A DNA stretch of 64,000 nucleotides from Okeania sp. SIO2C9. GTDB taxonomy: Bacteria > Cyanobacteriota > Cyanobacteriia > Cyanobacteriales > Microcoleaceae. Position 1 is the stretch's first letter. Every line of letters starts with the position of its first letter. The translations under genes were made by a program, and so were the position numbers. A model generated the notes under the pieces. That model saw only the letters and a list, made by a program, of their open reading frames with translations, was not told the DNA's origin and did not search any database. The stretch is from the NCBI RefSeq assembly GCF_010672455.1, contig NZ_JAAHGO010000012.1:443002-507001 (forward strand). Reading direction: 5' to 3'. Of the stretch, positions 46,788-57,702 are shown piece after piece.

Positions 46788-47420
46788 GAATCCTGACTTC
46801 TAAGAAATACCCTAGCTATTGGTAGCAAAAATTTATCAATTTGGTATTACTTATTTGAATACAGACTAATCTAAATCTCTGTTTCTTAAAAGATAATCTT
46901 TTATGCAATAAGATGAAGTTCAGAATGTAGAACTTAAAAGTGAAAAGCACTATCATATAAACTCAGAATAATTAGGGCTTGCTGATTAAATATAAAAGCA
47001 TTAAAATATAAAGAATTTAGCCTTTTTGAGGTCGAAAAAAGTACCTGATATCACGTCTAAAACACTCAAAAAGTTAGTATTTTAGGTAAGAGTTGAGCAT
47101 AAAAATAAAGAAACCATTATTTCAAGGACTTCCTCGAGATTTATAAATAATAGTAATTTGGAAAAAGAATGTTATTAATAATAAAGGCAGTTAAAAGACA
47201 CGTTCAGGAGGTTTTCCTTGAATTAAAAAGGTAAATTAAGACCTAATAATATCATGTCCGTTGGTATAGTTTGTGTAAAAGCTAGGGAAACATCTAACCT
47301 CATGTTAAAACTTCCCCTCTTCTTTCTTCTTCCCTCTTCCTTTTTCCTTCTTCCTTCTGCCCTCATATTAAACTTTCCCTCTTCCCTCTTCCTTTTTCCT
47401 TCTTCCTTCTTCCTTCTGCT
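46788..47420. repeat. Intergenic repeats between the broken gene and the topoisomerase gene
   Basis: 46788-46856: reverse copy of the TTTGCTACAAATAG dispersed repeat. 46974-47050: one end of the AGGG(T/C)TTGCTG MITE family with the same interior as 11889-11960. 47251: ATCATGTCCG end. 47316-47416: CTTCCTT/CCTTTTT heptads. No gene. Confidence 0.6.
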
Positions 47421-47421
47421 A

Positions 47422-50028
47422 TCAATAACCAACCACCTTAATAATCCTCTCCTTTGCCCCCAATTTCACCAACCTACTACCCCTATCATCCTGTCCATAA
47501 ACTTTAACCACATCCACCATCATTCCACATACCTTACCATCAGTTGTTAACATCTGAGCTACTACACCCGACTCACCAACAACTATTCCTGCCAAAACAT
47601 CAGTTTGTCTAGTAAACTGAAAAGCATTCTGACCAATACCACCACGATTAGCAATTCGCAACGAACCAATAGCAATACGCTTTCCATAACCCTGTTCAGA
47701 AACTAAAAATAAATTGCTTTCTCCATCCAAAGTCACACAACCTACCAACTCCTCTTGCTTTCTTAACCTTGTTGCTTGAGACCCCTGTGCAGTACGTCCC
47801 ATTAAAGGTAACTGTTCCTCATCTATTTCTAATCTTAATAATCTCCCTCCAGAAGTTGCCAAAACTACTTGTTCCCCTACCTGAGCCAAATTAGCATAAC
47901 GTAATTCATCATCTTCCTTTAGCTTAATTACTGTTATACCGCGATTTGTAATATCACTTAAATCAGACAAAGATAAACGCTTAATTTTACCATTTTGAGT
48001 CAACATGATTAAATATTTATTTTCTTCAGCTTCCTGTAAAACAAACTGAGCAATAATAAACTCCTGACGAGCATCCGTCATTTCCTTAGTTGCTGACGGT
48101 GATAATAACGTTACTAAAGGTACACCCTTATACTCATGTCGTGTTGTCGAACGATTAGAACCAGAAGGAATATCATTTACCTTCAGAGGATAAGCTTTAC
48201 CAGTACGAGTCAATACCACTAAAGTTTGGTCCGTAGTTGCCTCAATAATATTAATAGTAAAATCATCACTATTTTCAATAATAATATTAGATTTTTTATC
48301 AATTTGATGCTTCTCAAATTCTTTAGCAACTAATCGTCTTACATATCCTCGGTGAGTAAATTCTATAACAACTTTTTCAGTCGGTGGTGGAGCAGCTTCC
48401 AAAGTCAAAAATTGCGATTCAACAGTTGTACTTTTTGATTTTCTACCTCTACCTTTAGCTTCTTTATTTGTTTCTTGACTACCAATTTCTACATTACTTT
48501 TCTGTTGAGAAACAGAAACATTTGATTCCCCTTGAACAATAATTCTAGTACGTCTAGGATCGCCATACTTGCGTTTTAAAGTTCGTAATTCTTTTTTCAG
48601 CGCTTTGAGAAGTAAACGGCGATCGCTCAATAAACCCTGTAACTCTTGTATTTTCCCCCTCAGTTGCTCATATTCCTCCTCCAATTTTTGTCTTTCCAAA
48701 CCAGTCAGTCTACGCATTGGCATTGCCAGAATAGCATCAGCTTGATTTTCACTCAAACCCAAACCTTCTTGGAAACTAACCTTAGCACTACTACCATCAG
48801 GAGCATTTCTGAGAATATCAATCGTAGTATCCAACTCTGTTAAAGCTTTGAGCAAACCCTCAACTATATCACACCTACCTTGAGCTATTTCCAAATCATT
48901 CCTGTAGCGACGAGTTAAAGTTTGCTCCCTAAAACTAATAAACTCCTGTAAAAAATCTCGTAGAGATAACTGTCGTGGTTGTGCATCAACCAAAGCCAAC
49001 ATAATAGCACCAAACTTTGAAAGTAAATCAGTGTGCTGATAGAGGTGGTGAAGTACAACACTAGGATCAGCCTCACGTTTAAGCTCAATTACAACCCTAA
49101 TACCAGAGCGATCGCTTTCATCTCGCAAATCAGAAATACCCTCTATTTTACCCGCATTAACCAAATCTGCAGTTTTTTCAATCCAACCCGCCTTATTAAC
49201 CTGATAAGGCAACTCTGTCACCACAATAGCCCTTTTTGTGCGACGCCCACGAGCTGTAGGAACTTCCTCAATAGTGGCCACTCCCCTAATAGGAATACTA
49301 CCCCTACCTTTAGTATAAGCATCAATAATGCCATCAGTACTAACAATTTCCCCACCAGTAGGAAAATCAGGCCCAGGAATCAATCTAAATAACTTTTCAT
49401 CAGAAAGATTAGGATTATCAATTAAAGCAATAAGGCCATCCACTACTTCTCCCAGATTATGTGGCGGAACATTAGTCGCCATTCCCACTGCAATACCAGA
49501 AGAACCATTAAGTAATAAAAAAGGTAATTGTGCCGGTAATACAGTAGGTTCTTGCTGAGACCCATCAAAGTTGTTGGTATAGTCAACTGTAGCCTCACTA
49601 ATTTGGGTAAGTAAACCTTCATTACCAATAGATGCCAAGCGACTTTCTGTATAGCGCATAGCAGCAGCAGGGTCATTGTCGATAGAGCCAAAGTTACCGT
49701 GTCCATCAATTAATGGATAACGACTAGAAAAGTCTTGAATCATCCGCACCATAGCATCATAAACAGCTTGGTCGCCGTGAGGATGATATTTTCCCAAAAC
49801 ATCCCCAACCACCCTAGCGCATTTACGAAATTGTCTGTCCGGGGTGAGACCAAGTTCATGCATGGCGTATAGAATTCGACGATGCACTGGCTTTTGTCCA
49901 TCTCTAACATCTGGCAAGGCTCTACCGACAATCACACTCATGGCATATTCAAGATATGATTGCTGCATTTCAATATGCAGCGCTGCAGTAACGACTTGTC
50001 CGGAGAGCAGATTTAATTGTTTGGCCAT
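47422..50028 (-). CDS. gyrA: Type IIA topoisomerase subunit A (GyrA/ParC-like)
   Basis: 868 residues, normal length. Breakage-reunion domain: [38 protein letters not shown], and the catalytic tyrosine in [11 protein letters not shown]. The quinolone-determining region looks wild-type. A coiled-coil tower (about 430-490) follows, with a linker rich in Lys/Ser/Thr (510-545). The C-terminal beta-pinwheel blades are present ([29 protein letters not shown]). In the first blade, where GyrA carries QRRGGKG, the sequence is KHQIDKKSN, so the GyrA box needed for strong DNA wrapping is not seen; this fits the second cyanobacterial paralogue (ParC-like). Symbol gyrA is therefore provisional. Its start at 50028 is supported by [13 protein letters not shown]; spacer of ~880 bp upstream. 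Confidence 0.92.
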   Translation of the reverse strand: MAKQLNLLSGQVVTAALHIEMQQSYLEYAMSVIVGRALPDVRDGQKPVHRRILYAMHELGLTPDRQFRKCARVVGDVLGKYHPHGDQAVYDAMVRMIQDFSSRYPLIDGHGNFGSIDNDPAAAMRYTESRLASIGNEGLLTQISEATVDYTNNFDGSQQEPTVLPAQLPFLLLNGSSGIAVGMATNVPPHNLGEVVDGLIALIDNPNLSDEKLFRLIPGPDFPTGGEIVSTDGIIDAYTKGRGSIPIRGVATIEEVPTARGRRTKRAIVVTELPYQVNKAGWIEKTADLVNAGKIEGISDLRDESDRSGIRVVIELKREADPSVVLHHLYQHTDLLSKFGAIMLALVDAQPRQLSLRDFLQEFISFREQTLTRRYRNDLEIAQGRCDIVEGLLKALTELDTTIDILRNAPDGSSAKVSFQEGLGLSENQADAILAMPMRRLTGLERQKLEEEYEQLRGKIQELQGLLSDRRLLLKALKKELRTLKRKYGDPRRTRIIVQGESNVSVSQQKSNVEIGSQETNKEAKGRGRKSKSTTVESQFLTLEAAPPPTEKVVIEFTHRGYVRRLVAKEFEKHQIDKKSNIIIENSDDFTINIIEATTDQTLVVLTRTGKAYPLKVNDIPSGSNRSTTRHEYKGVPLVTLLSPSATKEMTDARQEFIIAQFVLQEAEENKYLIMLTQNGKIKRLSLSDLSDITNRGITVIKLKEDDELRYANLAQVGEQVVLATSGGRLLRLEIDEEQLPLMGRTAQGSQATRLRKQEELVGCVTLDGESNLFLVSEQGYGKRIAIGSLRIANRGGIGQNAFQFTRQTDVLAGIVVGESGVVAQMLTTDGKVCGMMVDVVKVYGQDDRGSRLVKLGAKERIIKVVGY

Positions 50029-50905
50029 GAGTTGCTATTTAGATTACGATTTATAAAAAATGACGAATCACAATTGAGAGACTAAGTCAAAATGTTATGA
50101 CAATTTAAGATTTTCAGCATGGAATACCTAAATTTTCTCAAAGGTAACAAGGAATACCCAACTTATATGCACATCAGTTTACTAATTGGAGTGTATTGAG
50201 GGATGTTTTTTTCTAATTCAGGCAAAGTAAATTTAATATTTTTATAGACTCTCACAGTAGTAACTTTCTTCCTCTATTTTTTTTAATGTACACAAGATTT
50301 TTTGGAGATAGTAGCTAACACACCTCAAATCTTTTGACCATAGTTGATTATAGGAATAATTATTTATATTTGATCGAGCACAAACTTGGGTTAAAGCTTA
50401 AAATATTACCTACTTAGCCAACTAATACTTTGAAGGCTATGCAGATCGAAAATATCTGCTATGCCACTTTAGGTAGTTGTACAACTACATGAAGGTAAAG
50501 TATGTTAACCTCTATTATGCTGAAGGAATTGAAATCTTACCTCGATAAGTATGTATGATTATTGATGTTTTAGATTCCTGCATTGGAGCTGCTAAAAGTA
50601 GTATTTCTAGATTACTTTTGTGATTATCATAGTAGTCAGAAGAAAATATGTTCTTAATCTTTATCCCAATAAGATTGGACTATTAAGCTTCTCTCTGGTG
50701 AGGTAAACGTCCAAAAACTCATAGATAACCATTAGAAAAACTTAAAACAATAGCTATTTAGTTAGTTTAGTAAGTGATTATGTAATTTTTAATTGATTAA
50801 ACTGAAAGTAGTTAAACTAAGTTGGCTTTCCCTATCTATAAAAAAATTTAGTCTAAACTTTATAATGGGGTTTTTACATTTACGAGTATTTAGCGGGAGA
50901 CCTAT
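50029..50905. other. Spacer with divergent promoters
   Basis: 877 bp of unusually repeat-poor, AT-rich sequence between divergently transcribed topoisomerase and response-regulator genes. No gene, RNA or repeat recognised. Confidence 0.4.
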
Positions 50906-51304
50906 ATGAAAACTGTTTTGATTGTAGAAGACGATCAAGTTAATGCTAGAGTTTTTTCCAAGATTTTGACCAAAAGAGGTGGTTTAGCTGTTAAACACAC
51001 AGAAGATGTGGAAGAAGTAGTAAAAATGGCTAACTCAGGGGAAGCAGACTTGATTTTGATGGATGTTTCTCTAGCTCGTAGTGTTTACCAAGGTAAATCT
51101 GTTGATGGTATTAAAATTACTCAAATTCTTAAAGCTAACCCTGAAACGAATAAAATACCAATCATATTAGTGACAGCTCATGCTATGGCAGGTGACCGAG
51201 AATCTTTTTTGAAGCAAAGTGGTGCGGATAGTTATATTTCTAAACCAGTAGTGGATCATCAAGAATTTGTCAGTCAGATTAAGGCATTATTACCTTCTGA
51301 TTAA
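50906..51304 (+). CDS. CheY-like single-domain response regulator
   Basis: 132 residues. The acidic pocket is Glu8-Asp9-Asp10 (VLIVEDDQ), the phospho-acceptor Asp53 (LILMDVSL), Thr90 (ILVTAHAM) and Lys113 (YISKPV), all present, so it should be phosphorylated. A short insertion after Asp53 (ARSVYQGKSVDG) is typical of cyanobacterial DivK-like receivers. No output domain. GCGGGAGA precedes ATG 50906 by 5-8 bases. No kinase nearby. It stands alone. Confidence 0.93.
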   Translation: MKTVLIVEDDQVNARVFSKILTKRGGLAVKHTEDVEEVVKMANSGEADLILMDVSLARSVYQGKSVDGIKITQILKANPETNKIPIILVTAHAMAGDRESFLKQSGADSYISKPVVDHQEFVSQIKALLPSD

Positions 51305-51357
51305 TTATGATCTAAAAAATGACCACAAACTTTACAAAAAAAACGTGCAGTTGAAAG

Positions 51358-51800
51358 CCAAGTGGCTTTAGCCCTTGGATGAAAACAAGTTGTGCAAATT
51401 TATTCCCAAGTATCCCAAAATATGGGATAATACCAATGAATGCAAGTAGGAACAAGGTTTGTCCCATAGACTCAATGCTTGTAGGGGTGAAACTCCTGTC
51501 AGGAAGAAACTAGTGGCATAGTTCTACCGAGACACTCGGCACAGACAAACAGGCAGCAAGGATAGGGATTGATAGCTCACTCCTTGAGTAAAACCACTCT
51601 GAAAGCGAGACAAAAGTAAGGGCGATGTATGTGGCATTCTTGTAAGCAAACTTTGAGTCTGTAGGTGGTTTTTGACTACCACCACTGGAAAAAATTAATC
51701 ATGTCCAGTGACAGCTAGTGGCTTTTCAGAATCGTATTTTTAAACTGATTCGGATGGGACTGCGTAAGAATCACCCGTACTTTAGTCGGGTGAGAAGTCA
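51358..51800 (+). mobile_element. Degenerate IS200/IS605-like element without ORF
   Basis: Left-end-like hairpin CCAAGTGGCTTTAGCCCTTG at 51358-51378, right-end-like hairpin CACCCG..TTTAG..CGGGTG at 51772-51792 followed by AGAAGTCAA. TTTAG-loop hairpins ahead of a GTCAA end are the style of TnpB element right ends. The interior (GGCACAGACAAACAGGCAGC, GCGAGACAAAAGTAAGGGCG) is GC-richer than its surroundings and looks like a structured RNA, but no tnpB frame is left. Could instead be an independent ncRNA gene. Confidence 0.4.
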
Positions 51801-52107
51801 ATAGAATATAACTCTAAGATGATAATCCTGCTCCAATTTTGACATTTTTGGAGCGGGGTATATATTATACCATCTCTCAAAAACTTTTCTACATTTTCTT
51901 GAGTAGGCAAGTAAGGGAGTGGGGGAGTGGGGGAGTAGGGGAGTAGTAAACATAATAACTGAAGTGTTACCTAAGTATAGCATTACAGCAGTTTTCATTT
52001 GGGTAGACCACAGTAGGGACGTTCCATGGAACTTCCCTAGAAGGTTTTGCTTGTGAAGATGTAGTTCATCAATTAGCAAAAGCGCTGTAATGTATGAGAA
52101 TTGGTAT

Positions 52108-52223
52108 TAGACATCTCCAAAAATCAAAAATAAAAGCAATTCTTATCTATAAATTGTCAATTATTTATCCCTGTTCCCTGTTTCCTTCCTGTTCCCTGTT
52201 GCCTCTTTTGGAGGAGATGTCTA
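52108..52223. mobile_element. Short MITE with TAGACATCTCC ends, copy 2
   Basis: Inverted ends TAGACATCTCC and GGAGATGTCTA, 116 bp, same interior as 4760-4873, with GTTCCCT heptads. A lone end (GGAGATGTCTA) occurs at 62325, where it forms the 3' end of proX. Rest of 51801-52287: an (AGTGGGGG)n short repeat at 51917-51945, no gene. Confidence 0.65.
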
Positions 52224-52287
52224 TTAATTTATCTACATTACCGCTACTGATTTTAGTGACTTCTATGCCTAAAATATCTAATGAAAA

Positions 52288-54516
52288 CTAGCGATCGCTG
52301 AGAACTTCACCATAAGAAAAACCTGGTGCTGCGAGAACAAATACCGTACTGGGAAGATTAGCAGTTTTGGACTGTAAATCCTCATAATATTGAGTAAAAT
52401 TCTCCCCTGGAGTCCGAATTCCCAGAAAAATCAAGTCAGCATTTTGAGAAGAATCATGCAAGATATCATAGAAAGGACGACCATTAGAAACCAAAATTTG
52501 AGATTTGGCGCTAATCCGTAAATTTCGAATCACACTATCAACATTTGCCTGAGTTGGTTGAATAGCTGCTTGTTCGGGTACTACCAATTTCAAATAAATT
52601 TCCGCATTTCGCCAATCCATATCTGTACGCAGCAAATATGCTAGAAGTAACATTAAGCCACCATTATTTTGTAAACCACCCCACCAGACATCAATTCGAC
52701 GATGTTGACCAAAACCATGATCGCTGTCTTCTTGAAAAATCACTACATTTTTCTTAGCCTTATGAATATGACTAATCAACTGACAGTAGCGATCGCGCCT
52801 TGAAGGTTCCTGACTATCTCCAAGTACAACAGTATTTGGCGTTAGCGGCCCAATGCCATAAGTTTCCACCAAGAGTTTAGCACCATCAAAAAAATCTGTA
52901 GCAGTCACTACTCGTACCAGCGCTTGTACCCCTCGCTTGTCCAAATACTCACGAATTGTATCTTGCATATCACTTTGCTGAGAGACATCGCGAGACGCAC
53001 TAGGCAAAACACTACAGACCGTAATCATACCTCGATTATGAGTTAAGTCATCTGCAAATTTAATTAACAACCAACGTTTTTTTGGTATCCCAGACAAAAC
53101 TAAAATATGTGGCCGCCAATTTTTAGTATCCTCCTCACCTATTTGAAGAATTCCTTCCCGCACCAAGGCCATCCATATTCCACGTCTGGCATCTCCCCAA
53201 GTTGTCTCTAACTCCCGTCGCTGTAGCCAAATAAATATTGCCAGAACTATCAAAGCAGCAATAACTGTAGCAACAGCATTAATCAAAAACATCACTGCCA
53301 GACAACCAAGCGCTCCCAACATTGATAATGACCAATGGACTTGAAATGTAGGACGAAAAGAGGGGCTTTGTAAAAAGCCTTCTATACCTGCTGAAACATT
53401 TAAAACCATATAAGTTGTCAAAAAGAACATTGTCAGCACCGGAGCAATAATATTCAAGTCACCAATACAAACTGTGGCAGTAGCGACACCTAAAGTTACT
53501 GCTGTACCAATCCTGGGTTCATCATTTGGCCCATTACCATTGCCGAGAAAAGACAACCAACTAGGTAAAACTCCATCTCTTGCTAAAGCTTGTAAGACCC
53601 TTGGTGCTCCAAGAATACTACCTATAGCACTTGAAAGAGTTGCTCCCCAAACTCCCAACAAAATGGCCGGCCCCCAAAGAGCCATTTCTTTCATCACCAG
53701 GGGTTGTTCGATTAAAGTAGTAGCATCCGCCCGCATAGCCAGGATAATTGGTAGTACCATATATACTACATACCCTGTACCAACTGCTGCCAAAGTACCT
53801 ACAGGAATTGAACGGCTAGGTTCTCGCAAGTCTCCAGACATACTCACCCCTGCCATAATACCTGTTACAGCTGGAAAGAACACCGCAAAAACTGTCCAAA
53901 ATGATTCTGATACTCTCTGTGAACCTCCCCAAATTTCTATATTTGTTGTTTCTAGGGGATGTCCGAATACAAATGAAAGTAGAGATAGAATTATCGCGAC
54001 CATAATAAAATACTGGGCCTTAATAGCAATCTCTGCCGAAGTTATGGCTAAGACTGCCACTGCTATAGTTGTAGCTAGAGCTACATATAGTTGATTAAGG
54101 CCACCAAAGGCATCTACTAAGCTTTCTGCAAAACCAATAGTATAAAGAGCTACTGATAGAGCTTGGGCAAAGTATAGGGGTATTCCTACTGCACCACCTG
54201 TTTCAATACCTAGAGACCGACTAATCATATAATATGCACCTCCTCCTTTGACTATTCGGTCTGTGGCGATCGCGCTGACTGACAAAGAAGTTAAAAAGGT
54301 AATTCCTGTGGACAAAGTGACGATGGTCAAAGTCCCCAATAAACCAACATTACCTACTACCCACCCAAAGCGGAGGTACATAATTACACCCAAAATTGTC
54401 AAAATTGAGGGAGTATAAACACCACCAAATGTTCCTAAACCTGTTTCATTACTATTGTCAGAAGCAGTTTTCGGAGTTGATTGTTTTTCTTCTGATGGTT
54501 TTTTAAATAGCTTCAT
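52288..54516 (-). CDS. SLC12-like amino acid/cation-chloride transporter
   Basis: 742 residues. The N-terminal TM core starts GTFGGVYTPSILTILGVIMY, followed by GGGAYYMISRSLG, the substrate-binding unwound helix region of the APC superfamily. About 12 TM helices extend to ~residue 430. The C-terminal ~300 residues are cytosolic (LVLSGIPKKRWLLIKFAD, DLIFLGIRTPGENFTQYYED), as in cation-chloride cotransporters (TC 2.A.30), which is longer than simple amino acid permeases. Substrate not determined; K/Cl or amino acids are possible. ATG 54516 chosen. Single gene unit. Confidence 0.85.
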   Translation of the reverse strand: MKLFKKPSEEKQSTPKTASDNSNETGLGTFGGVYTPSILTILGVIMYLRFGWVVGNVGLLGTLTIVTLSTGITFLTSLSVSAIATDRIVKGGGAYYMISRSLGIETGGAVGIPLYFAQALSVALYTIGFAESLVDAFGGLNQLYVALATTIAVAVLAITSAEIAIKAQYFIMVAIILSLLSFVFGHPLETTNIEIWGGSQRVSESFWTVFAVFFPAVTGIMAGVSMSGDLREPSRSIPVGTLAAVGTGYVVYMVLPIILAMRADATTLIEQPLVMKEMALWGPAILLGVWGATLSSAIGSILGAPRVLQALARDGVLPSWLSFLGNGNGPNDEPRIGTAVTLGVATATVCIGDLNIIAPVLTMFFLTTYMVLNVSAGIEGFLQSPSFRPTFQVHWSLSMLGALGCLAVMFLINAVATVIAALIVLAIFIWLQRRELETTWGDARRGIWMALVREGILQIGEEDTKNWRPHILVLSGIPKKRWLLIKFADDLTHNRGMITVCSVLPSASRDVSQQSDMQDTIREYLDKRGVQALVRVVTATDFFDGAKLLVETYGIGPLTPNTVVLGDSQEPSRRDRYCQLISHIHKAKKNVVIFQEDSDHGFGQHRRIDVWWGGLQNNGGLMLLLAYLLRTDMDWRNAEIYLKLVVPEQAAIQPTQANVDSVIRNLRISAKSQILVSNGRPFYDILHDSSQNADLIFLGIRTPGENFTQYYEDLQSKTANLPSTVFVLAAPGFSYGEVLSDR

Positions 54517-55330
54517 ACATACAAAATTTTAATATTTTAACTTCTGTTTCAAGTTATCTATACATTTAATTAAATACCTATCTTTGCTTTATGTCCTAGC
54601 TTTCAAGTTTTAGATTTTAGATAGTGTTTCAACTCAAAATATTGCATACCAACAAATAATAGGGATTTTTAAAGCTGATGTTATTTTTTCTTGATTAATT
54701 TAATTTCTAGAATCAAAAAAACTCCCGACCATTAGCTTGTAAAGCAAAGATATTTTATACCAATTTTATAAATATTTGCTACAAATAGCTCAGTTATTTA
54801 TTAGGAGTAAGGAGTCAGAATCAATAGCTTCAATACCATTTATGAGGTCGTAAGTTATATTTTTAGTCAAAGTGATATCTCCTGTAAAGTCTTTTAATTA
54901 CCCCCTATTATCTGTAACATTCTTTTTTTTTAATAGTATTAGATATATAAGCCATAGTACTTAGGAAATAGACAGATGATGAATCGAATACAGTTCACTT
55001 TTTTTCACTATTAGCTATTGCCCGCTATCTGGCTGTGGGAAGAGTGGGAGGTGTGGAAGGTGTGGGAGGTGCGGGGAATAACAATCTTGTCTACAATTCT
55101 CAAAACACTTTTCTTCGGAAAAAGCCTCTCAAAGAGGTACACATAATTTGTCTACTTTGTCAAGTTTTATATTAAATGATGTAGTTCAACAATTAATTAT
55201 TTATTATTAATAATTAACAATTACTTCTCCTTGAAAAGAAGAGGATTTACTAAAATAAAATTCAGTATTTAAAGCCTCCTACTTCATTAGGAGATACTGT
55301 TAACTGTTAACTGATAACTGATAACTGAAA
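54517..55330. other. Spacer with dispersed repeats before the membrane GTPase
   Basis: Holds a TTTGCTACAAATAG repeat copy (54757-54827), a GGTGTGGGAGG short repeat (55035-55075), a CTCCTTGAAAAGAAGAGG palindrome (55230) and TAACTGT/TAACTGA heptads that run to 55328, right against the next start codon. No gene. Confidence 0.55.
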
Positions 55331-56983
55331 ATGCCTACTTCCCGCCTGTTAATATTGATTCTAGGTCTCAGCCTAATTTTATTGCTCATAATTTGGCTAA
55401 TTGGTTCTTTATCATGGTTATATAGTCAAGTTTCATGGTCTGCCCCCCCATTTGTGGCCAACCTATTACTATTACTATTAATTCTCCTAATTGGGATAGT
55501 CATTTTTGCTTTCATATATTATCTGAGACTATATACCATTCAAAAAAATCAACGGCGACGAGGGTCGAAAGTTAAAGTTAAGATTCCGGTTGTGAAATCT
55601 GAGGTAGCTTCTGAATCTCTTAAGGCAGTAAGACAACAGGTTATATTAATTCAAGATGAAGTTGCTCGGCAAGCATTATTGAACCGTTCACAAGAAATAG
55701 AAGCTAGTCTAGCACGAGGTGATGTAAAAGTTGTTGTTTTTGGTACGGGTTCTGCTGGTAAGACTTCTGTGGTTAATGCACTTATGGGTCAGATGGTGGG
55801 TAGGGTAGAAGCACCTATGGGGTCAACTACAGTCGGAGAAACATATCATTTAAAAATGCCAGGATTGGAAAAAGAAATTTTAATTACTGATACTCCAGGA
55901 ATTCTAGAAGCGGGAATAGCAGGTACGGAAAGGGGTCAAATGGCAAGGGTTTTGGCGACAGAGGCTAATCTACTATTATTTGTGGTTGATAATGATTTAC
56001 AGCAGTCTGAATATACTGCTTTGAAAGGTTTGGTGGACATTGGTAAGCGATCGCTTGTGGTCTTTAATAAGATTGACCTCTACACTGAAGAGGACCAAAA
56101 AGCAATTATTGTTAAGCTCAGGGAAAGGTTAGTAGGGTTTAGCAAAATGGATATTGTGGCGATCGCTGCTCATCCTCATTCTGTTAAGCTTGAGACTGGA
56201 GAAATATATCAGCCAGAACCTGATATTATGGCTTTAATCAGACGTATGGCTGCTATTTTGCGGGCTGAGGGAGAAGATTTGATTGCTGATAATATTTTGC
56301 TCAAATCTCAACGTTTAGGGGAAGAAGCAAGATGTTTAATTGATGGTCAAAGACGACGACAAGCAGAGAAGGTTGTAGAAAGGTTTCAGTGGATAGGAGC
56401 AGGGGTTATTGCTGTGACGCCTTTACCTGTAGTTGATGTTTTGGCCACAGCTGCAGTTAATGCTCAAATGGTGATAGAAATTGGTAAAGTTTATGGTTGT
56501 GAATTAAACCTTGAAAGAGGGCAAGAGTTAGCAATGTCTTTGGCTAAAACACTTGCTAGTTTGGGCATTGTTGAAGGGGTGATTAAATTAATTTCTACAG
56601 CTTTACAATTAACTGTAGCAACTTTTTTAATTGGGAAGGCAATTCAAGGGGTAAGTGCAGCTTATTTAACTAGAATTGCTGGGAAGAGTTTTATTGAGTA
56701 TTTTAGTCATAATCAAGATTGGGGAGATGGTGGCATTACAGAGGTAGTACAAACACAATTTCAATTAACAAAAAAAGATGCATTTGTTAAGTTGTTTATT
56801 CAAGATGCGCTGGCTAAAGTTGTAGAGCCTTTGACTAATATTTATGCCTCTAATGAAGAGCTTGAAGCACAAGAAGAATACGATTTAGAAGAAGTTAATT
56901 ATCAATCTCAATCAATCAAAAACCAAGATAATACTATTAATGATTGGGATACAGAAAGTAGAGCAAAATGGGAAAATTGGTAA
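55331..56983 (+). CDS. Membrane-anchored GTPase with DUF697 domain
   Basis: 550 residues. Two TM helices at about 5-28 and 43-66. The GTPase domain spans 125-310: P-loop VFGTGSAGKTSVVNAL, Thr in MGSTTVGE, switch II ITDTPGI, and base motif VFNKIDLY. The DUF697 region (about 350-480) has membrane-associated helices TPLPVVDVLATAAVNAQMV and an extended polar tail. Related to YcjF/Era-like membrane GTPases of cyanobacteria with unproven roles. The upstream sequence is TAACTGA heptads with no ribosome site. The last codons (AKWENW) and 3' flank are the source of a downstream three-copy repeat. Confidence 0.87.
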   Translation: MPTSRLLILILGLSLILLLIIWLIGSLSWLYSQVSWSAPPFVANLLLLLLILLIGIVIFAFIYYLRLYTIQKNQRRRGSKVKVKIPVVKSEVASESLKAVRQQVILIQDEVARQALLNRSQEIEASLARGDVKVVVFGTGSAGKTSVVNALMGQMVGRVEAPMGSTTVGETYHLKMPGLEKEILITDTPGILEAGIAGTERGQMARVLATEANLLLFVVDNDLQQSEYTALKGLVDIGKRSLVVFNKIDLYTEEDQKAIIVKLRERLVGFSKMDIVAIAAHPHSVKLETGEIYQPEPDIMALIRRMAAILRAEGEDLIADNILLKSQRLGEEARCLIDGQRRRQAEKVVERFQWIGAGVIAVTPLPVVDVLATAAVNAQMVIEIGKVYGCELNLERGQELAMSLAKTLASLGIVEGVIKLISTALQLTVATFLIGKAIQGVSAAYLTRIAGKSFIEYFSHNQDWGDGGITEVVQTQFQLTKKDAFVKLFIQDALAKVVEPLTNIYASNEELEAQEEYDLEEVNYQSQSIKNQDNTINDWDTESRAKWENW

Positions 56984-57570
56984 TTTTATAAGTAGAAAAA
57001 TAGGGAGTAGGCAGAAATAATTAATGTATTTAGTACGATAATTAATTGGATTTTTTATGATTAGGAGATACAGCAGATTCCGCTGGAGTGAAATATACCC
57101 TCTCTCTCTTTCTGACTCCTAACTTTTAACTTTTAACTTTTAACTTTATGGGAAAATTGGTAATTTTAGAAGGTAGAAAAATAGGGAGTAGGCAGAAATA
57201 ATTAATGTATTTAGTACAATAATTAATTGGATTTTTTATGATTAGGAGATACAGCAGATTCCGCTGGAGTGAAATACACCCTCTGTCTCCTCCTAATATA
57301 ACTTTTAACTTTTTACTTCTAACTTTTTACTTCTAACTTTTTACTTCTAACTTATAACTTCTAACTTTTGAATTTTGACTTCTAATGATTAGGATAAAGA
57401 AAGTAGAGCAAAATGATGGGAAAATTGGTAATTTTATAAGTAGAAAAATAGAGAGTAGGCAGAAATAATTAATGTATTTAGTACAATAATTAATTTTATT
57501 TTTTATGATTAGGAGATACAGCAAATTCCGCTGGAGTGAAATACACCCTCTCTCTCTTCCTAATATAACT
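56968..57570 (+). repeat. Three copies of the GTPase gene 3' flank
   Basis: ATGGGAAAATTGGTAATTTT begins copies at 56968 (inside the stop region of the GTPase gene), 57148 and 57416. Each continues AGGGAGTAGGCAGAAATAAT, AATTAATTGGATTTTTTATG and GATTCCGCTGGAGTG. The copies are separated by TTTTAAC/TTCTAAC heptads. Copy 3 also repeats AAAGTAGAGCAAAATG from the coding part. Related sequence lies at 62255-62335. No gene between 56984 and 57702. Confidence 0.85.
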
Positions 57571-57702
57571 CGTGAGTTCTAAATTCTAAATTCTAAATTC
57601 TAAATTCTAAATTTTGACTCCCTACTCCCTCAAGTTAGAAAACCGAGCTTCTAATGAAACTCGGTTCTGAGCTAATATTTGATTGGACACTACAGCCATC
57701 AG

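Noticed and set aside
51798..52079. 93-aa frame
   Set aside because: Covers short repeats and has no recognisable domain.
53474..54094. 206-aa frame opposite the SLC12-like gene
   Set aside because: Antisense shadow of membrane helices.
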